Origin: an uncultured Armatimonadota bacterium
GTDB lineage: Bacteria; Armatimonadota; Armatimonadia; Armatimonadales; Armatimonadaceae
Length of the DNA stretch: 64,000 bases
NCBI GenBank assembly: GCA_903910385.1
Contig: CAIVZM010000017.1
Coordinates: forward strand, 1 to 64,000
Direction of reading: 5' to 3'
The position numbers and the translations under genes were made by a program. Position 1 is the first letter of the stretch; every line of letters starts with the position of its first letter. A model generated the notes under the pieces. That model was not told the DNA's origin. It saw nothing but the letters and a program-made list of their open reading frames with translations, and did not search any database. Positions 8,414 to 17,464 of this stretch are shown here, one piece after another.

Positions 8414-9739
8414 TCATGGCATCATTTCACGCACGACGGGCGCCAGATTACTGGCGTAGATTTCGTATCCCTTCGCGTTGGGATGGAGTGCATCGGGTAA
8501 CAACTCACGGGAGATCGCGCCGTCTGGTAGAAGAAACTTTTCGCCGAAGTCGACAAAGCGAACGCTCTGGATTGTCGTGCCGTCGTAACGCCGTGCTAAC
8601 AATCCGTTGATTTCCCTGATACGAGCGCGGAACGGATTGTCCGGCGAAGCGGCGGTAGGGAAGATTCCGATCACCAGAATTCGGGATGCCGGGCATTTCT
8701 TCCGGATTTCCTGTATGCAGGCGATGACGCCGTCCGTGATGTTTGCGGATGCAAAATCGCCGCGCCAGAGGTTATTGACGCCAACCGCCAGCACAATCAA
8801 TCGCGGTGACAACTCATCCAATGCCCCGTGGCGAATGCGCCAGAGTATCTGGCAGGTCTTGTCCGATCCGATGCCGAAGTTCAATGCTCCCAATGGCGCA
8901 AAATATTTGTCCCATTGTTCTTTCCCCCCGGTTTCCCATCCTTGCGTGATGGAATCGCCCAGAAATATCAGGGGAGCGCCCGGATTCTTCTTCGCACGCT
9001 CCCGATACATCTTGTGCAGATTCAGCCAGGAAAGGGGATACTCGGTAAAGTAGCCGTTGAAGGGTTGCGTCGGGTCTTGCAAATCGGGCGGGGGAATAAT
9101 CGACCTGTCCATCGGCGTGACGCCTTCCAGAGTGACACCGTCCAGATAGGCGGCTCCCTCTCCTTCCAGTTGCAGGGTAACGCTGAAACGTTTGGTCCGG
9201 GGCGGCATCGTGATTTCTTTGCGGAATGGTGTCCAGTCCGAATCGTTCTTGACTGAACCGACTGGTATGATCCCTATCGGATTCCATTCCAGATCAAAGG
9301 GCTGAATGCTGACAACCGCTTTGATTTTCCATGAGGAACGCACCCATCCGGAGACCACGACTTTCGCGCCCGCTTCCGCATCGACAAGTTGCGCCGCCTG
9401 TCCCTGCGCCGCGCCGCCATCGCTTTCCAGTTTCAGCGAGGCATTGCCGCTGTGGAACAGGGTCGTATCCCGACTGAGGATCAATTTTCCTGCGCTGACT
9501 GATTTGATGTTCCACCGGGTTGGAATCGCCGCGCCGGATTCCATGTCGCCATTCTTGAGCAGGACAGGCCAGACGGGAGTGACATTATAGGGAGGAAGGG
9601 ACGTTGCAGCTACCGATTTCCGGACGACACCCGACTTGCCGACGATATCGTGAGCGTAGACCGGACCGGAACAAACTCGGTGCGAAATTAAACAAAGGGC
9701 GAACGCGGAAACAAGACAGATGACACGATTACAGTCCAT
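8414..9739 (-). CDS. Secreted SGNH/GDSL esterase with N-terminal carbohydrate-binding-like domain
   Basis: The 441-residue protein has a signal peptide, then a beta-sandwich domain (about residues 55-215) resembling CBM4/9-type carbohydrate-binding modules (NGDMESGAAIPTRWN at its start), and a C-terminal SGNH hydrolase. Catalytic blocks are FLGDSITQGW (nucleophile Ser), NFGIGSDKT (oxyanion Gly), VGVNNLW (Asn) and LPDALHPNAKGY (Asp-x-x-His). The order resembles PAF-acetylhydrolase-like enzymes. It probably deacetylates a polysaccharide outside the cell. No clear ribosome binding site precedes the ATG. Confidence 0.87.
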   Translation of the reverse strand: MDCNRVICLVSAFALCLISHRVCSGPVYAHDIVGKSGVVRKSVAATSLPPYNVTPVWPVLLKNGDMESGAAIPTRWNIKSVSAGKLILSRDTTLFHSGNASLKLESDGGAAQGQAAQLVDAEAGAKVVVSGWVRSSWKIKAVVSIQPFDLEWNPIGIIPVGSVKNDSDWTPFRKEITMPPRTKRFSVTLQLEGEGAAYLDGVTLEGVTPMDRSIIPPPDLQDPTQPFNGYFTEYPLSWLNLHKMYRERAKKNPGAPLIFLGDSITQGWETGGKEQWDKYFAPLGALNFGIGSDKTCQILWRIRHGALDELSPRLIVLAVGVNNLWRGDFASANITDGVIACIQEIRKKCPASRILVIGIFPTAASPDNPFRARIREINGLLARRYDGTTIQSVRFVDFGEKFLLPDGAISRELLPDALHPNAKGYEIYASNLAPVVREMMP

Positions 9740-9818
9740 GAGCGAATCAAACTTACTCCAGCATTTTACTGAGAACGAGCGGATCTCCAGCGGTGATTCC
9801 GTGTTTTTTGACAGAATG

Positions 9819-11663
9819 TCACAACGACTTCAGGAAAGCGATCATATCCGCTAACTCCGTCGGCGTACAATCTGGTTTCCCGGTGAGTTGCGAGGGAGTA
9901 TGGTACTCGGTCAGGACTTCCTCAAGGGTGCGGGCGCGTCCATCATGCAGGTAAGGGGCGCGATTATAGACGCCCCGGAGCGAGGGGGGATTGTAACCTT
10001 TATAGAAATCGTCTTTTTCTTCCAGACCGACAGTTGCGATCCGGGGCGTCGTATAGTTCGGTGCGGCATGGCAGGTATTGCAGTCTTTGGCGGCAAAAAC
10101 CGCCTCGCCACGTTTTGCTGCGTCGGTCAGGGAACCATCCGGGTTGCGGAAAGGGCTTTGCTTCCATTCCAGCGTTTTCAAATAAGCTTCAACAGCGGCG
10201 ACATCCTCCGCCGTAGGCTCCGGCCCCTGCATGGTATTGACCAGCGAATCGTGGATAACCTGACGTAAATCCTTGTTCCATCCGTGCCATGTGTACGGCG
10301 CGGTGTACTGAATTCCGCGCAGGGAAAGCGTCTTCTTGGGCTTTCCCAGTCCGCCATCGTTAAGCGTGTCGAAATTTCCGCCGTTGGTGTGTCCTTCAGT
10401 ATGGCAGGAGTTACAGGAGTACCAGGAATTGAAGGAGCGGTCACCGTCCAGAAAGATCGCTTCGCCACGACGTGCAAGGGACGGTTGCGACGGTCCCCCC
10501 AGCGGAATCGTGCGGATCATTCTGCCAGAAGCGGCATCGACGATCTGTACGGCGTTCAGGAGATAATTCGCGACGGCGACGCTCTTACCATCCGCTGTGT
10601 AGGTGGCGCCGACCGGACGACCGCCGAGTTTCACCCGCCGAAAACGTTGCGGATCATCCAAAACATCAGGGTCGATATGGTCGCCGGGACCGCCAAATGC
10701 GATAAAGGGCAAGTCCGTGAGGCGCATCAAGAGCAGTTCGTGCGTTCCGCCTGCGGTCAGGGCGATTTGCTTGCCGTCCGGGCGTATGCTCAGACCATCT
10801 ACATCAGCGACGGCGTTTCCCTGCGTATCCAGTGTGGTCGCTTCTCGCGTGGGGCGCTCATCCTCTGGCGTTTCCAGAGGGACACGGGTCAGGCGATTGC
10901 CGACGACCCAACCCCGGTCGATATTAGGGCGCGTGACGCCCAGCATGCGCTCGGCGATTGTCGGCACATACGCCCACTTGCCATCCGGCGAGACGGCGAC
11001 ATGGCGCAGATTACGACCGACGACTTTGATCGTTTGCTCTTTTTTACCGGTGGTCGCGCTTAACAGGTTGACGGAGCGACCTCGTGCGCATCCGACAATG
11101 ATGCGTTTACCATCCGGCGTCACGGTGATGTGCCAGGGCTCGGCATCGGTAGGATAACGGGCAATAGTTTTGCCTGCCGTGACATCCAATACGGCAAGAG
11201 CCGATTCGCCGCCCAGCGCAACGAACGCTTTGTTTCCCGCAACGCCGTTGACAGCGCCGCCGATATAAGTCAGTCCGCGCGGTTCATCGCCGACAGGGAT
11301 AATTCGTAGAACGGAAACCTTGTCGCCGTTGATAGCCAGGACGCTGACGGTGTTCGCCAGAGTATTGGAAATCAGGGCTTCCTTACCATCCGGTCGAAGC
11401 GCGATATCGAAGGGACGACGACCGACCGGAATTTCCGTCAACACTTTTCCCGCCGTCAGATCGATCAGCGATACGGAATCCGCCGTCGCGTTCGCAGTCA
11501 GGGCGCGTCGCCCATCCGAAAACAGAGCGATATCTATCGGCGAGCGGTCGACATTCGCCGCCGGTGCGACGACAGTTTCCTTCGGCGCCGTAAACCCACT
11601 GACGGCAAGCAGGGCAAGGAGAGGCAAGGAAAATAAAGGCAGTGCGAAAGTCCAGCGATTCAC
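9819..11663 (-). CDS. YVTN beta-propeller fused to diheme cytochrome c (peroxidase-like)
   Basis: The 614-residue protein has a signal peptide, an N-terminal seven-bladed propeller made of YVTN-type repeats (about residues 40-395; for example VGRRPFDIALRPDGKEALIS), and a C-terminal part with two heme c sites, CNSCH (residues 417-421) and CNTCH (528-532), in the arrangement of di-heme cytochrome c peroxidase/MauG-like domains. It should sit in the periplasm and transfer electrons, with the propeller as a docking or binding platform. The GTG start is preceded on the minus strand by a perfect TATAAT (11670-11675) ending 6 nt away with no ribosome binding site, so a leaderless mRNA is likely. A redoxin gene lies just upstream on the same strand. 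Confidence 0.88.
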   Translation of the reverse strand: MNRWTFALPLFSLPLLALLAVSGFTAPKETVVAPAANVDRSPIDIALFSDGRRALTANATADSVSLIDLTAGKVLTEIPVGRRPFDIALRPDGKEALISNTLANTVSVLAINGDKVSVLRIIPVGDEPRGLTYIGGAVNGVAGNKAFVALGGESALAVLDVTAGKTIARYPTDAEPWHITVTPDGKRIIVGCARGRSVNLLSATTGKKEQTIKVVGRNLRHVAVSPDGKWAYVPTIAERMLGVTRPNIDRGWVVGNRLTRVPLETPEDERPTREATTLDTQGNAVADVDGLSIRPDGKQIALTAGGTHELLLMRLTDLPFIAFGGPGDHIDPDVLDDPQRFRRVKLGGRPVGATYTADGKSVAVANYLLNAVQIVDAASGRMIRTIPLGGPSQPSLARRGEAIFLDGDRSFNSWYSCNSCHTEGHTNGGNFDTLNDGGLGKPKKTLSLRGIQYTAPYTWHGWNKDLRQVIHDSLVNTMQGPEPTAEDVAAVEAYLKTLEWKQSPFRNPDGSLTDAAKRGEAVFAAKDCNTCHAAPNYTTPRIATVGLEEKDDFYKGYNPPSLRGVYNRAPYLHDGRARTLEEVLTEYHTPSQLTGKPDCTPTELADMIAFLKSL

Positions 11664-11669
11664 GACGGC

Positions 11670-11675
11670 ATTATA
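11670..11675 (-). promoter_or_regulatory. -10 element giving a predicted leaderless transcript
   Basis: TATAAT on the minus strand, 6 nt before the GTG of the propeller-cytochrome gene. With normal -10 geometry, transcription would start at or within one base of the start codon. No -35 match is seen. Confidence 0.5.
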
Positions 11676-11769
11676 CCCGTTCTATCGGCGCTCGTTACGC
11701 CAGTGCATTCTATCCTAACAGACTCTTCTGCCGCTATTATAAGAAATATCGCTTTCATCCGGGGGAACG

Positions 11770-12480
11770 CTACTTTGTCGTGTTCTTCGGACGTATCGTT
11801 AACGCACAACCCAGAGCGCGGGAAGTCTTGACGGTGACCGGCTTTCCGGCAAGAATCGCGTCCAGAGCCGGGCGGACATACATGATATTCTCATCGGAGA
11901 ACTTGTCAAAGGCTCCCTTGTAGCGTAGAACGCCCTCCCGATCAATGATATAGAAAAGCGGCGTTACCGTCGCGCTCGCGTACGAAGCCAGGCTTTGCGT
12001 CGGCTTGTCATCCAGAATGGGCATCGTCAAATTGCGTTGTTCAAATTGCCCGATAATCTCTTTGTCGGATTCTTCGTAAGGACTATGGACAGTCATGAAG
12101 GCGACAGGCTTATCTTTGTAATCCGCCAGCATCTTGCCGATTTTAGGTTCATAAGTCCAGGTTGCGCCGCAACGGTTCGCCATGAAGATCAGTACCACCG
12201 CTTTCTGTCCCCGGAAAGACGCCAGCGAAACCTTCTCGCTCAGCGAACCTTTCTCAGCAGTCAGATCACGAAGCGTAAAATCTTTGAAGGGTTTGTCTAT
12301 CGCCGCGAGTTCGACTTTTTCCGTAGCATGCGCCGGTTTTGTCTGCGCCCTACCCGGCGTCGCCACTGTCGCGCAGACGATAACGCTCATAATGCCTGCC
12401 ATCATGGCGCTCGTTATCCCGGCGGAAATCCGCTCTGTCTGTATTTTCAATGCTCTTGTCATCTTCGCTTTCTGATTCAT
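11770..12480 (-). CDS. Exported redoxin/peroxiredoxin-like thioredoxin-fold protein
   Basis: Starting at ATG 12480 the protein has 236 residues with an N-terminal signal segment (about residues 15-45) and an AhpC/TSA-type thioredoxin fold (DFTLRDLTAEKG, VVLIFMANRCGATWTYEPKI, VTPLFYIIDREGVLRYKGAFD). The active site shows a single Cys in ANRCGAT rather than a CxxC pair, so it looks like a peroxiredoxin-like member rather than a disulfide exchanger. AAGGGAG lies 8 nt before 12480, which decides this start against the longer frame from 12561. It may cooperate with the neighbouring periplasmic cytochrome in oxidant handling, an inference from position. Confidence 0.85.
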   Translation of the reverse strand: MNQKAKMTRALKIQTERISAGITSAMMAGIMSVIVCATVATPGRAQTKPAHATEKVELAAIDKPFKDFTLRDLTAEKGSLSEKVSLASFRGQKAVVLIFMANRCGATWTYEPKIGKMLADYKDKPVAFMTVHSPYEESDKEIIGQFEQRNLTMPILDDKPTQSLASYASATVTPLFYIIDREGVLRYKGAFDKFSDENIMYVRPALDAILAGKPVTVKTSRALGCALTIRPKNTTK

Positions 12481-12585
12481 TAACCGCGCTCCCTTTCTAT
12501 CGGTTTCCTGAGTACTCCAGTTCCTGAGAATTAGGAGAGAATGTAAGGAAAAGTTCAGCATTTTAAGGGAGCAGGTAAGGCAATC

Positions 12586-12614
12586 TTGCCAATCGGGGGG
12601 AGTTGTGTTACAAT
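12586..12614 (+). promoter_or_regulatory. Sigma-70-type promoter of tRNA-Ser
   Basis: TTGCCA at 12586-12591, a 17-nt spacer and TACAAT at 12609-12614; the mature tRNA begins 12 nt after the -10 element. This is one of the two clearest housekeeping promoters in the window. Confidence 0.75.
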
Positions 12615-12626
12615 CGCAGGCGTTGG

Positions 12627-12715
12627 GGAGAGATGGCTGAGTGGTCGAAAGCGGCGGTTTGCTAAACCGTTGTAGGCGTTAAACCCTACCTCGGGTTCGA
12701 ATCCCGATCTCTCCG
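12627..12715 (+). tRNA. tRNA-Ser (anticodon GCT)
   Basis: The 89-nt cloverleaf has a perfect acceptor stem GGAGAGA (12627-12633) / TCTCTCC (12708-12714) with discriminator G12715, a D-arm, anticodon GCT at 12661-12663 in the loop TTGCTAA, a long class II variable arm as expected of serine tRNAs, and the T-loop GGTTCGAATCC. The CCA end is not encoded. It decodes AGC/AGU. Confidence 0.97.
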
Positions 12716-12792
12716 CTTTTGTTCGAATTGCGAACGCCGTGCAGCTTCCCGCCGTGCGGCGTTTCGTTTTTCTCCGTCGCACGAAAACGACG

Positions 12793-14052
12793 ATGTGCCA
12801 ACGAATGGTTCTATCAATGCGCTTTTCCTCTTTCTCTATCTGTTCCGGCAAGGCGTTTCTGGCTGTTGCGGTCGCCTTTTCCCTTTTTTGCCCTTCCGCT
12901 ATGGCGCAGACGCCGAAGACGCCCGCCAATTATAATCTCCTTTCTCCAACCGAGCAGTATCTGACGCTCCGTCGTCTGTATCCGCCGGTCGCGGGACTGA
13001 CGCCGGACGCTATCGCGCAAAACGCCAATGCTTACCGGGGCGTCACGCTGGAACTGGAAGGAACCCTGACCGGGATCGCAGGACGAGGGCAGACGGCTGC
13101 CGGACAAGCGTCTGCGGATGCGACGGGCGGAACGCTTTTGATGCTGGAAGCCGATGGCTTCGGCAGTTTGAATCTGCGAATGAGCGCATTGCCGACCTGG
13201 GTACAGACAGGAAACCGTCTGCGCGTCCTTGTCGTCGTTCCTCCGGCGGCGGACGGCAATATAACGGTCGGAATGCCGGATTTGCAGGTAGTGGCTGTCG
13301 CGGGGGCGTCCGATATTGCAGCGGTAGAGTTCCAGTGGCGCAAAAGCGAGGAAAAACGGATTGCGGAAGTTCGTCAGCGGGAAGCGGCGGTCGCCGCCTA
13401 CCGGGCGCGTATGGCGGCGACTGCCACTCGCACGTCGGCTGTTTCCTCGTCGGCGTCCCGTGCGACGCGTTCCTCACGCTCCGCTCCGCTCAGTTTTTCC
13501 CGTATCGCGGGCTCAGCGGTCATCGCATCGCTATCGGCGGACGCCCAGAGGGTCTTTCCAGAGTACCGTAATTTTATTACCCGATGGAATCCGCGGCTGA
13601 CCGATAATCAGGCGGATGGAATTACCGCTTCGTTACTTCTGTATTGCGAACGATATGATGTAGACCCTCGCCTGATGGTAGCCCTGATCATTGCCGAATC
13701 GGACTTCCGTCCGGGAATCACGTCGAACAAGGGCGCGATGGGAATCGCTCAGTTGATGCCCGACGAAACGCAGGAACTGGGGTTGACCAACCCGTATGAC
13801 CCGGTTCAGAATATTGCCGGAGCGGTGTATCTGATGCGTCGGCGACTGGATAAGTACTCCGGCGGGGCGTCTCAGCAAGAGTTGCAGATGCAACACATCA
13901 TTCTGGCGCTGGCATCGTACAATGCGGGCGAGGGCGCGGTCAAAAAATACAAAGGCGTTCCGCCCTACCGTGAGACGCAGAACTACGTGAAGAAGATCGA
14001 GCGTATCTACCGGCAACTCTGCCAGAGCGAGACGCAGGGGCCAACCCGATGA
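12793..14052 (+). CDS. Secreted SLT-type lytic transglycosylase
   Basis: The protein (419 residues from ATG 12793) has a signal peptide ending near FCPSAMA, a middle region without recognised domain that includes an OB-like stretch and a Ser/Arg-rich linker, and a C-terminal lysozyme-like SLT domain. The catalytic Glu is in LIIAESDFRP; GAMGIAQLMP, NPYDPVQNI and LALASYNAGEGAV are the other family motifs. It cleaves peptidoglycan to 1,6-anhydro-muropeptides. The start is uncertain: ATG 12805 and ATG 12817 (MRFSSFS) would also give a signal peptide and none has a ribosome binding site. It overlaps the next gene by 4 nt (ATGA). Confidence 0.9.
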   Translation: MCQRMVLSMRFSSFSICSGKAFLAVAVAFSLFCPSAMAQTPKTPANYNLLSPTEQYLTLRRLYPPVAGLTPDAIAQNANAYRGVTLELEGTLTGIAGRGQTAAGQASADATGGTLLMLEADGFGSLNLRMSALPTWVQTGNRLRVLVVVPPAADGNITVGMPDLQVVAVAGASDIAAVEFQWRKSEEKRIAEVRQREAAVAAYRARMAATATRTSAVSSSASRATRSSRSAPLSFSRIAGSAVIASLSADAQRVFPEYRNFITRWNPRLTDNQADGITASLLLYCERYDVDPRLMVALIIAESDFRPGITSNKGAMGIAQLMPDETQELGLTNPYDPVQNIAGAVYLMRRRLDKYSGGASQQELQMQHIILALASYNAGEGAVKKYKGVPPYRETQNYVKKIERIYRQLCQSETQGPTR

Positions 14053-14447
14053 TAGCCGCCGTTCATGCCGTCGTGGGCGCCAGTATCGGGAAGTTCGCCG
14101 GAGATTCCAAGAGCGCCGTTATGGGCGGAGTCGCCTCGCACCTGCTCATGGATCTGCTGCCCCACCGTGACTTCGATGCCAAGACGGAGGCTTTGCTTCT
14201 CGCCCCGACAATGGGGATGATTGCCTGGAAGTTCGGTCTGACATCGCCGGAGTTTGTCGGCGCATTCGGCGCAATCTCACCTGATCTGGAAAACGCCGCC
14301 TCTCGCGTGGGGATTATCCCTCAGGAGGCGATGCGCTTTCCGACGCATCTGGGAGAAGATAAGCACGGACCGAAGACCGAATCCGCGCTTCCGCAGGGAA
14401 TCCTCGCCGCTGTGTGTGTCGCTTTTCTCCTGTGGCCGCGCAAATAA
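14049..14447 (+). CDS. Small membrane-associated protein, metal-dependent hydrolase-like N-terminus
   Basis: The 132-residue protein starts with AAVHAVVGASIG and has SHLLMDLLPHRDFD near residue 36, a His/Asp pattern similar to the small membrane-bound metal-dependent hydrolases of the YdjM/LexA-regulated type. It also has hydrophobic segments near residues 50-75 and 118-130. The resemblance is weak and no catalytic role is shown. It overlaps the transglycosylase stop by ATGA, so the two are translationally coupled and likely act together at the envelope. Confidence 0.7.
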   Translation: MIAAVHAVVGASIGKFAGDSKSAVMGGVASHLLMDLLPHRDFDAKTEALLLAPTMGMIAWKFGLTSPEFVGAFGAISPDLENAASRVGIIPQEAMRFPTHLGEDKHGPKTESALPQGILAAVCVAFLLWPRK

Positions 14448-14483
14448 TGCCGATTCGCTTTTGCGGTATGTGGTAAGTTAGGC

Positions 14484-15449
14484 GTGATGAATCTTTCCGT
14501 TCCCTCTATCAAACCCGATATACTGTCGCTCTTGCCTTCGGTAGATACTGTCATTTTCGATGTGGATGGTGTCTTGCTGGATACATCCCAATCTATTCGG
14601 AAGATGAATCTGGAAGTGATCCCCGCTTACCTGCGAATGCTCGGCTGTACAGCGTCGGACAATCTTGTCGCCAGTGACGAGATCGAACGCTTCAAATGGG
14701 CGGGCGGATTCAATGACGATTGGGACCTTTCCTGCGCTCTCATATTGCTCTTTCTTTTCAAATCCGTGCGGTACGGAACAAAGGACGCCGATGCCGTCCA
14801 CCCGATGTCGCCGACTGTGGAGGAGTTTACGAAAGAGATTTTCCGCCGCGGAGGATGGCTCCATGCGGCGGAAGCGATCCTGTTTGAACAGGCGACCCCT
14901 GCGGAAGAGCATCTCATCCGTGACGCCTATGATCAAACTTTGATCCATCGTCTCTGTCAGGAGATTTATGCAGGCGACCTTTCCCCGCGCATTCACGGGT
15001 ACGAACCAATCTATTTTCCCGGCCCCGGTAAAGTCCTACAAGACCGACCCATTCTCGATGTCTCGCTGTTGCCCCAGAACAAGACTCTGGCGCTACTAAC
15101 CGGGCGTACCCGCAGTGAGGCGGAAATCGCCGTCGAAATGATAGGGATCGGATCATACCTTCGATTTCCAGAGTTCGCGATGACGCGAACGGACGGGAAC
15201 GCCAAGCCTGACCCGGACGGTCTACGCCGACTCCTCGCCCTCACCGGCGCCCGGGTCGCGCTTTATATCGGGGATGCCGTGGATGATTTGCGCACCGTTT
15301 TGCGATTCCGCCAGTTGCCGGAAGCGGAAAGCGTCGTGACGCTTTCCGCTCAGGTATTGACGGGAACGACGGGGGTGGAAGCCGCACAACTCTTCGCCGA
15401 AGCGGACATTATCGCCCCGGATGTGAACGCCATTCTTCGATTGCTGTAA
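14484..15449 (+). CDS. HAD superfamily hydrolase
   Basis: The 321-residue protein has HAD motif I VIFDVDGVLLDTS (nucleophile Asp and acid Asp, about residue 28), a long alpha-helical cap, motif II region LALLTGRTRSE, Lys in GNAKPDPDGL and motif III ALYIGDAVDDLRT with the two metal-binding Asp residues. It is probably a phosphatase acting on a small phosphorylated metabolite; the substrate is unknown. The frame opens at GTG 14484 immediately followed by ATG 14487. TAAGTT at 14474-14479 ends 7 nt before the ATG, and no ribosome binding site is present. Confidence 0.88.
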   Translation: MMNLSVPSIKPDILSLLPSVDTVIFDVDGVLLDTSQSIRKMNLEVIPAYLRMLGCTASDNLVASDEIERFKWAGGFNDDWDLSCALILLFLFKSVRYGTKDADAVHPMSPTVEEFTKEIFRRGGWLHAAEAILFEQATPAEEHLIRDAYDQTLIHRLCQEIYAGDLSPRIHGYEPIYFPGPGKVLQDRPILDVSLLPQNKTLALLTGRTRSEAEIAVEMIGIGSYLRFPEFAMTRTDGNAKPDPDGLRRLLALTGARVALYIGDAVDDLRTVLRFRQLPEAESVVTLSAQVLTGTTGVEAAQLFAEADIIAPDVNAILRLL

Positions 15450-15482
15450 TCCTCTCCTGCAAGGATGATCCCCCAAGAGAGG

Positions 15483-16304
15483 TTACGAAACGTCATTAAC
15501 CGGCGGGCGATTCGGCGCGAGTGGTTGAAGAATAGCGCGACGTTCCGGAGTCAGACGATCTAGCAGGGATGCGGAATATTCGTAGCCGAAGCGTGTTGCG
15601 CCCCAGAGCGGGCCGTAGCGGTAGATCGTAATGCGTCGTTCCCCTTCATTGGTGCGGGAAGAGCCGCCGTGCATCAGACCGTCCACAAAGAGAAGCGCAT
15701 CGCCTTTTTCCATGTAGACCGGAATCGCTCCGGGCAGATCGTCCATGCGGTCACCTTTGCCGTAGTCTCCTTGCAGGGGATGCGGAAAATTGGATTTGTG
15801 TGAACCCGGTATGACCATCGTCGGGCCGTCACCGGGGCCAATATCGGTCAGGGCGACGATGATATTGCACTGTCCGCATCGGAAGACGCCATTCTCATAG
15901 TGATATTTCCCGCGTAACGCTCCCTTGTATCCGCCGGAGTGAACCGGATGATGCCCTCCTGATCGGCGTATAGATGCGATGCACTCGTCGATGAATAATC
16001 CCTGCACATACGATTCTTCCTCGCCGCAATAATGGCGCAGGTAATCGACCCACGAAGGATGGTCGATCAGTTTTTCGAACGGTTCGCCCACCTCGACGCA
16101 GTTATGCAATTCAAAACCAGTGTCGCCGGTGTAGTCACGCCGCTGGGCGTTGCCCCACCAGTCTCCGCGCTCCAGTGGCGGAAAATGGTCGAAAACCGTA
16201 TTCAGTTCCGCCAGCAGTTCCGTATCCACCGCGTTTTTCAAGATCAAATAGCCATAAAGATCAAAAAAGAAATCATCCAACCGGGAGGGGAGTTTCCGTT
16301 CCAT
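15483..16304 (-). CDS. Phytanoyl-CoA dioxygenase family protein (PhyH-like)
   Basis: This 273-residue protein belongs to the Fe(II)/2-oxoglutarate-dependent PhyH superfamily. FFFDLYGYLILKNAVD is the family start; the pattern QCNIIVALTDIGPGDGPTMV, VIPGSHKSN and LLFVDGLMHGGSSRTNEGERR provides the C-terminal iron-binding His and the 2-oxoglutarate-binding Arg. The upstream iron-binding HxD cannot be assigned with certainty (HYENGVF or HHPVHSGG regions). AAAGGAA lies just before the start. The substrate is unknown. A second PhyH protein follows upstream on the same strand, 89 nt away, so the pair may be cotranscribed. Confidence 0.85.
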   Translation of the reverse strand: MERKLPSRLDDFFFDLYGYLILKNAVDTELLAELNTVFDHFPPLERGDWWGNAQRRDYTGDTGFELHNCVEVGEPFEKLIDHPSWVDYLRHYCGEEESYVQGLFIDECIASIRRSGGHHPVHSGGYKGALRGKYHYENGVFRCGQCNIIVALTDIGPGDGPTMVIPGSHKSNFPHPLQGDYGKGDRMDDLPGAIPVYMEKGDALLFVDGLMHGGSSRTNEGERRITIYRYGPLWGATRFGYEYSASLLDRLTPERRAILQPLAPNRPPVNDVS

Positions 16305-16393
16305 ACTGTTCCTTTCAAAATTCTGGAGTGAGTCTGCGTGGGGTGAGTCTGGTTCAGGAATGCTTGAGCGCGTCTTTCCTGAACCGTAACCGG

Positions 16394-17359
16394 CTACTTG
16401 CGCCAGTAGTCTCCGTGTACGTAGCGGTACGTGGGTAATTCCTCGCTGGGCGCCAGGGTGACGCCATCGAAGGGGGCGCGGGGTCGGTACGTGAAGGGAA
16501 TCTCTCCCTGAGCATAAGATGTCGCCTGACGATGTTCGAGCGTCTTGAGAAGGAGTTTTTGCTTCAGTGGCAGGTACTCCGGTCGGTGCGGGCCGATTGC
16601 CATCTCGATTTCGGCGGGGCGGAATTCATAGTAGACAACCCGGCGTAGCTTCGATTGCGCGGCGGGAGAACCATGTAGGGCGAGGATGTTGTGGAAAATC
16701 ACGTCGCCGGGTTGCATGGGGATGGGAACGGCTTCGGGTGGAGTCTGGAACACGCCTCCGTCGTTTAATTCCGCGATACGGGCGTTCGCCTGTTCCTGCG
16801 ACCATCCCGTTGTGCCGAGGATTCCCCAGAGGCAGTTGGTCAGATCGGCAGGATCCAGGTAAAAATCGACATTAAAAATCGGCGCGAAATCCTCGCGTGA
16901 TTGTACGGTTCCTGCATCCCGATGCCAGGGAATGGCGACGCCTGCGCCTTCGTTCTTGAAGACCATCGCATCCCAGGTAGGAATAAAATTTGGTCCCTGT
17001 AATTTTTCCACCGAGTGCAAGATGAATGGGTTACCGAGCAGAGCTTTTCCCGCCGTCGTTTTGTCGATAATGTATTCGATACGGAAGGGGACGCGTTTTC
17101 CGGTGATTTCGTGTGTCTTGTACGCATAATCTGGTTCGTCCGTACCAGCGACCGCTTTGTCTACCAGCATCTGCGTTTCGCGTTGCATTGCCGCCAGTTC
17201 TTCGCCGCGAAGAACATTACGGATTACCAGCAAGCCATTATCACGGAAAAACTGCGCCTGTTCATCGGTGATACAGTCCTGTGTCGCCGCGTCGATGTAC
17301 GGAAATGCGCTTTCCGCTAATCCGCCCCGCTCCGTCGAGGGCATTGTTATCATCGTCAT
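16394..17359 (-). CDS. Phytanoyl-CoA dioxygenase family protein (PhyH)
   Basis: The 321-residue enzyme has the PhyH layout: QAQFFRDNGLLVIRNVLRGE at the N-terminus, the iron-binding HxD in IPWHRDAG (about residue 142), NVDFYLDPADLTNC, and the distal His and co-substrate Arg region in FHNILALHGSP and LRRVVYYEFRP. It should hydroxylate a small organic substrate using O2 and 2-oxoglutarate. GGAGG lies about 8 nt before the ATG; TACAAT on the minus strand at 17398-17403 is a candidate -10 element. It is divergent to an AraC-type regulator across 105 nt, so that regulator is the likely controller of both PhyH genes. Confidence 0.9.
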   Translation of the reverse strand: MTMITMPSTERGGLAESAFPYIDAATQDCITDEQAQFFRDNGLLVIRNVLRGEELAAMQRETQMLVDKAVAGTDEPDYAYKTHEITGKRVPFRIEYIIDKTTAGKALLGNPFILHSVEKLQGPNFIPTWDAMVFKNEGAGVAIPWHRDAGTVQSREDFAPIFNVDFYLDPADLTNCLWGILGTTGWSQEQANARIAELNDGGVFQTPPEAVPIPMQPGDVIFHNILALHGSPAAQSKLRRVVYYEFRPAEIEMAIGPHRPEYLPLKQKLLLKTLEHRQATSYAQGEIPFTYRPRAPFDGVTLAPSEELPTYRYVHGDYWRK

Positions 17360-17464
17360 TGTTTTTGCCTCCGAAATTGATGTTGCATTAACGCTTTATT
17401 GTAGACGGTAAAACTAGGAAGGAAAATACCTGTTTCCGGGCAATTTATATCGTATTCTCAGGTT

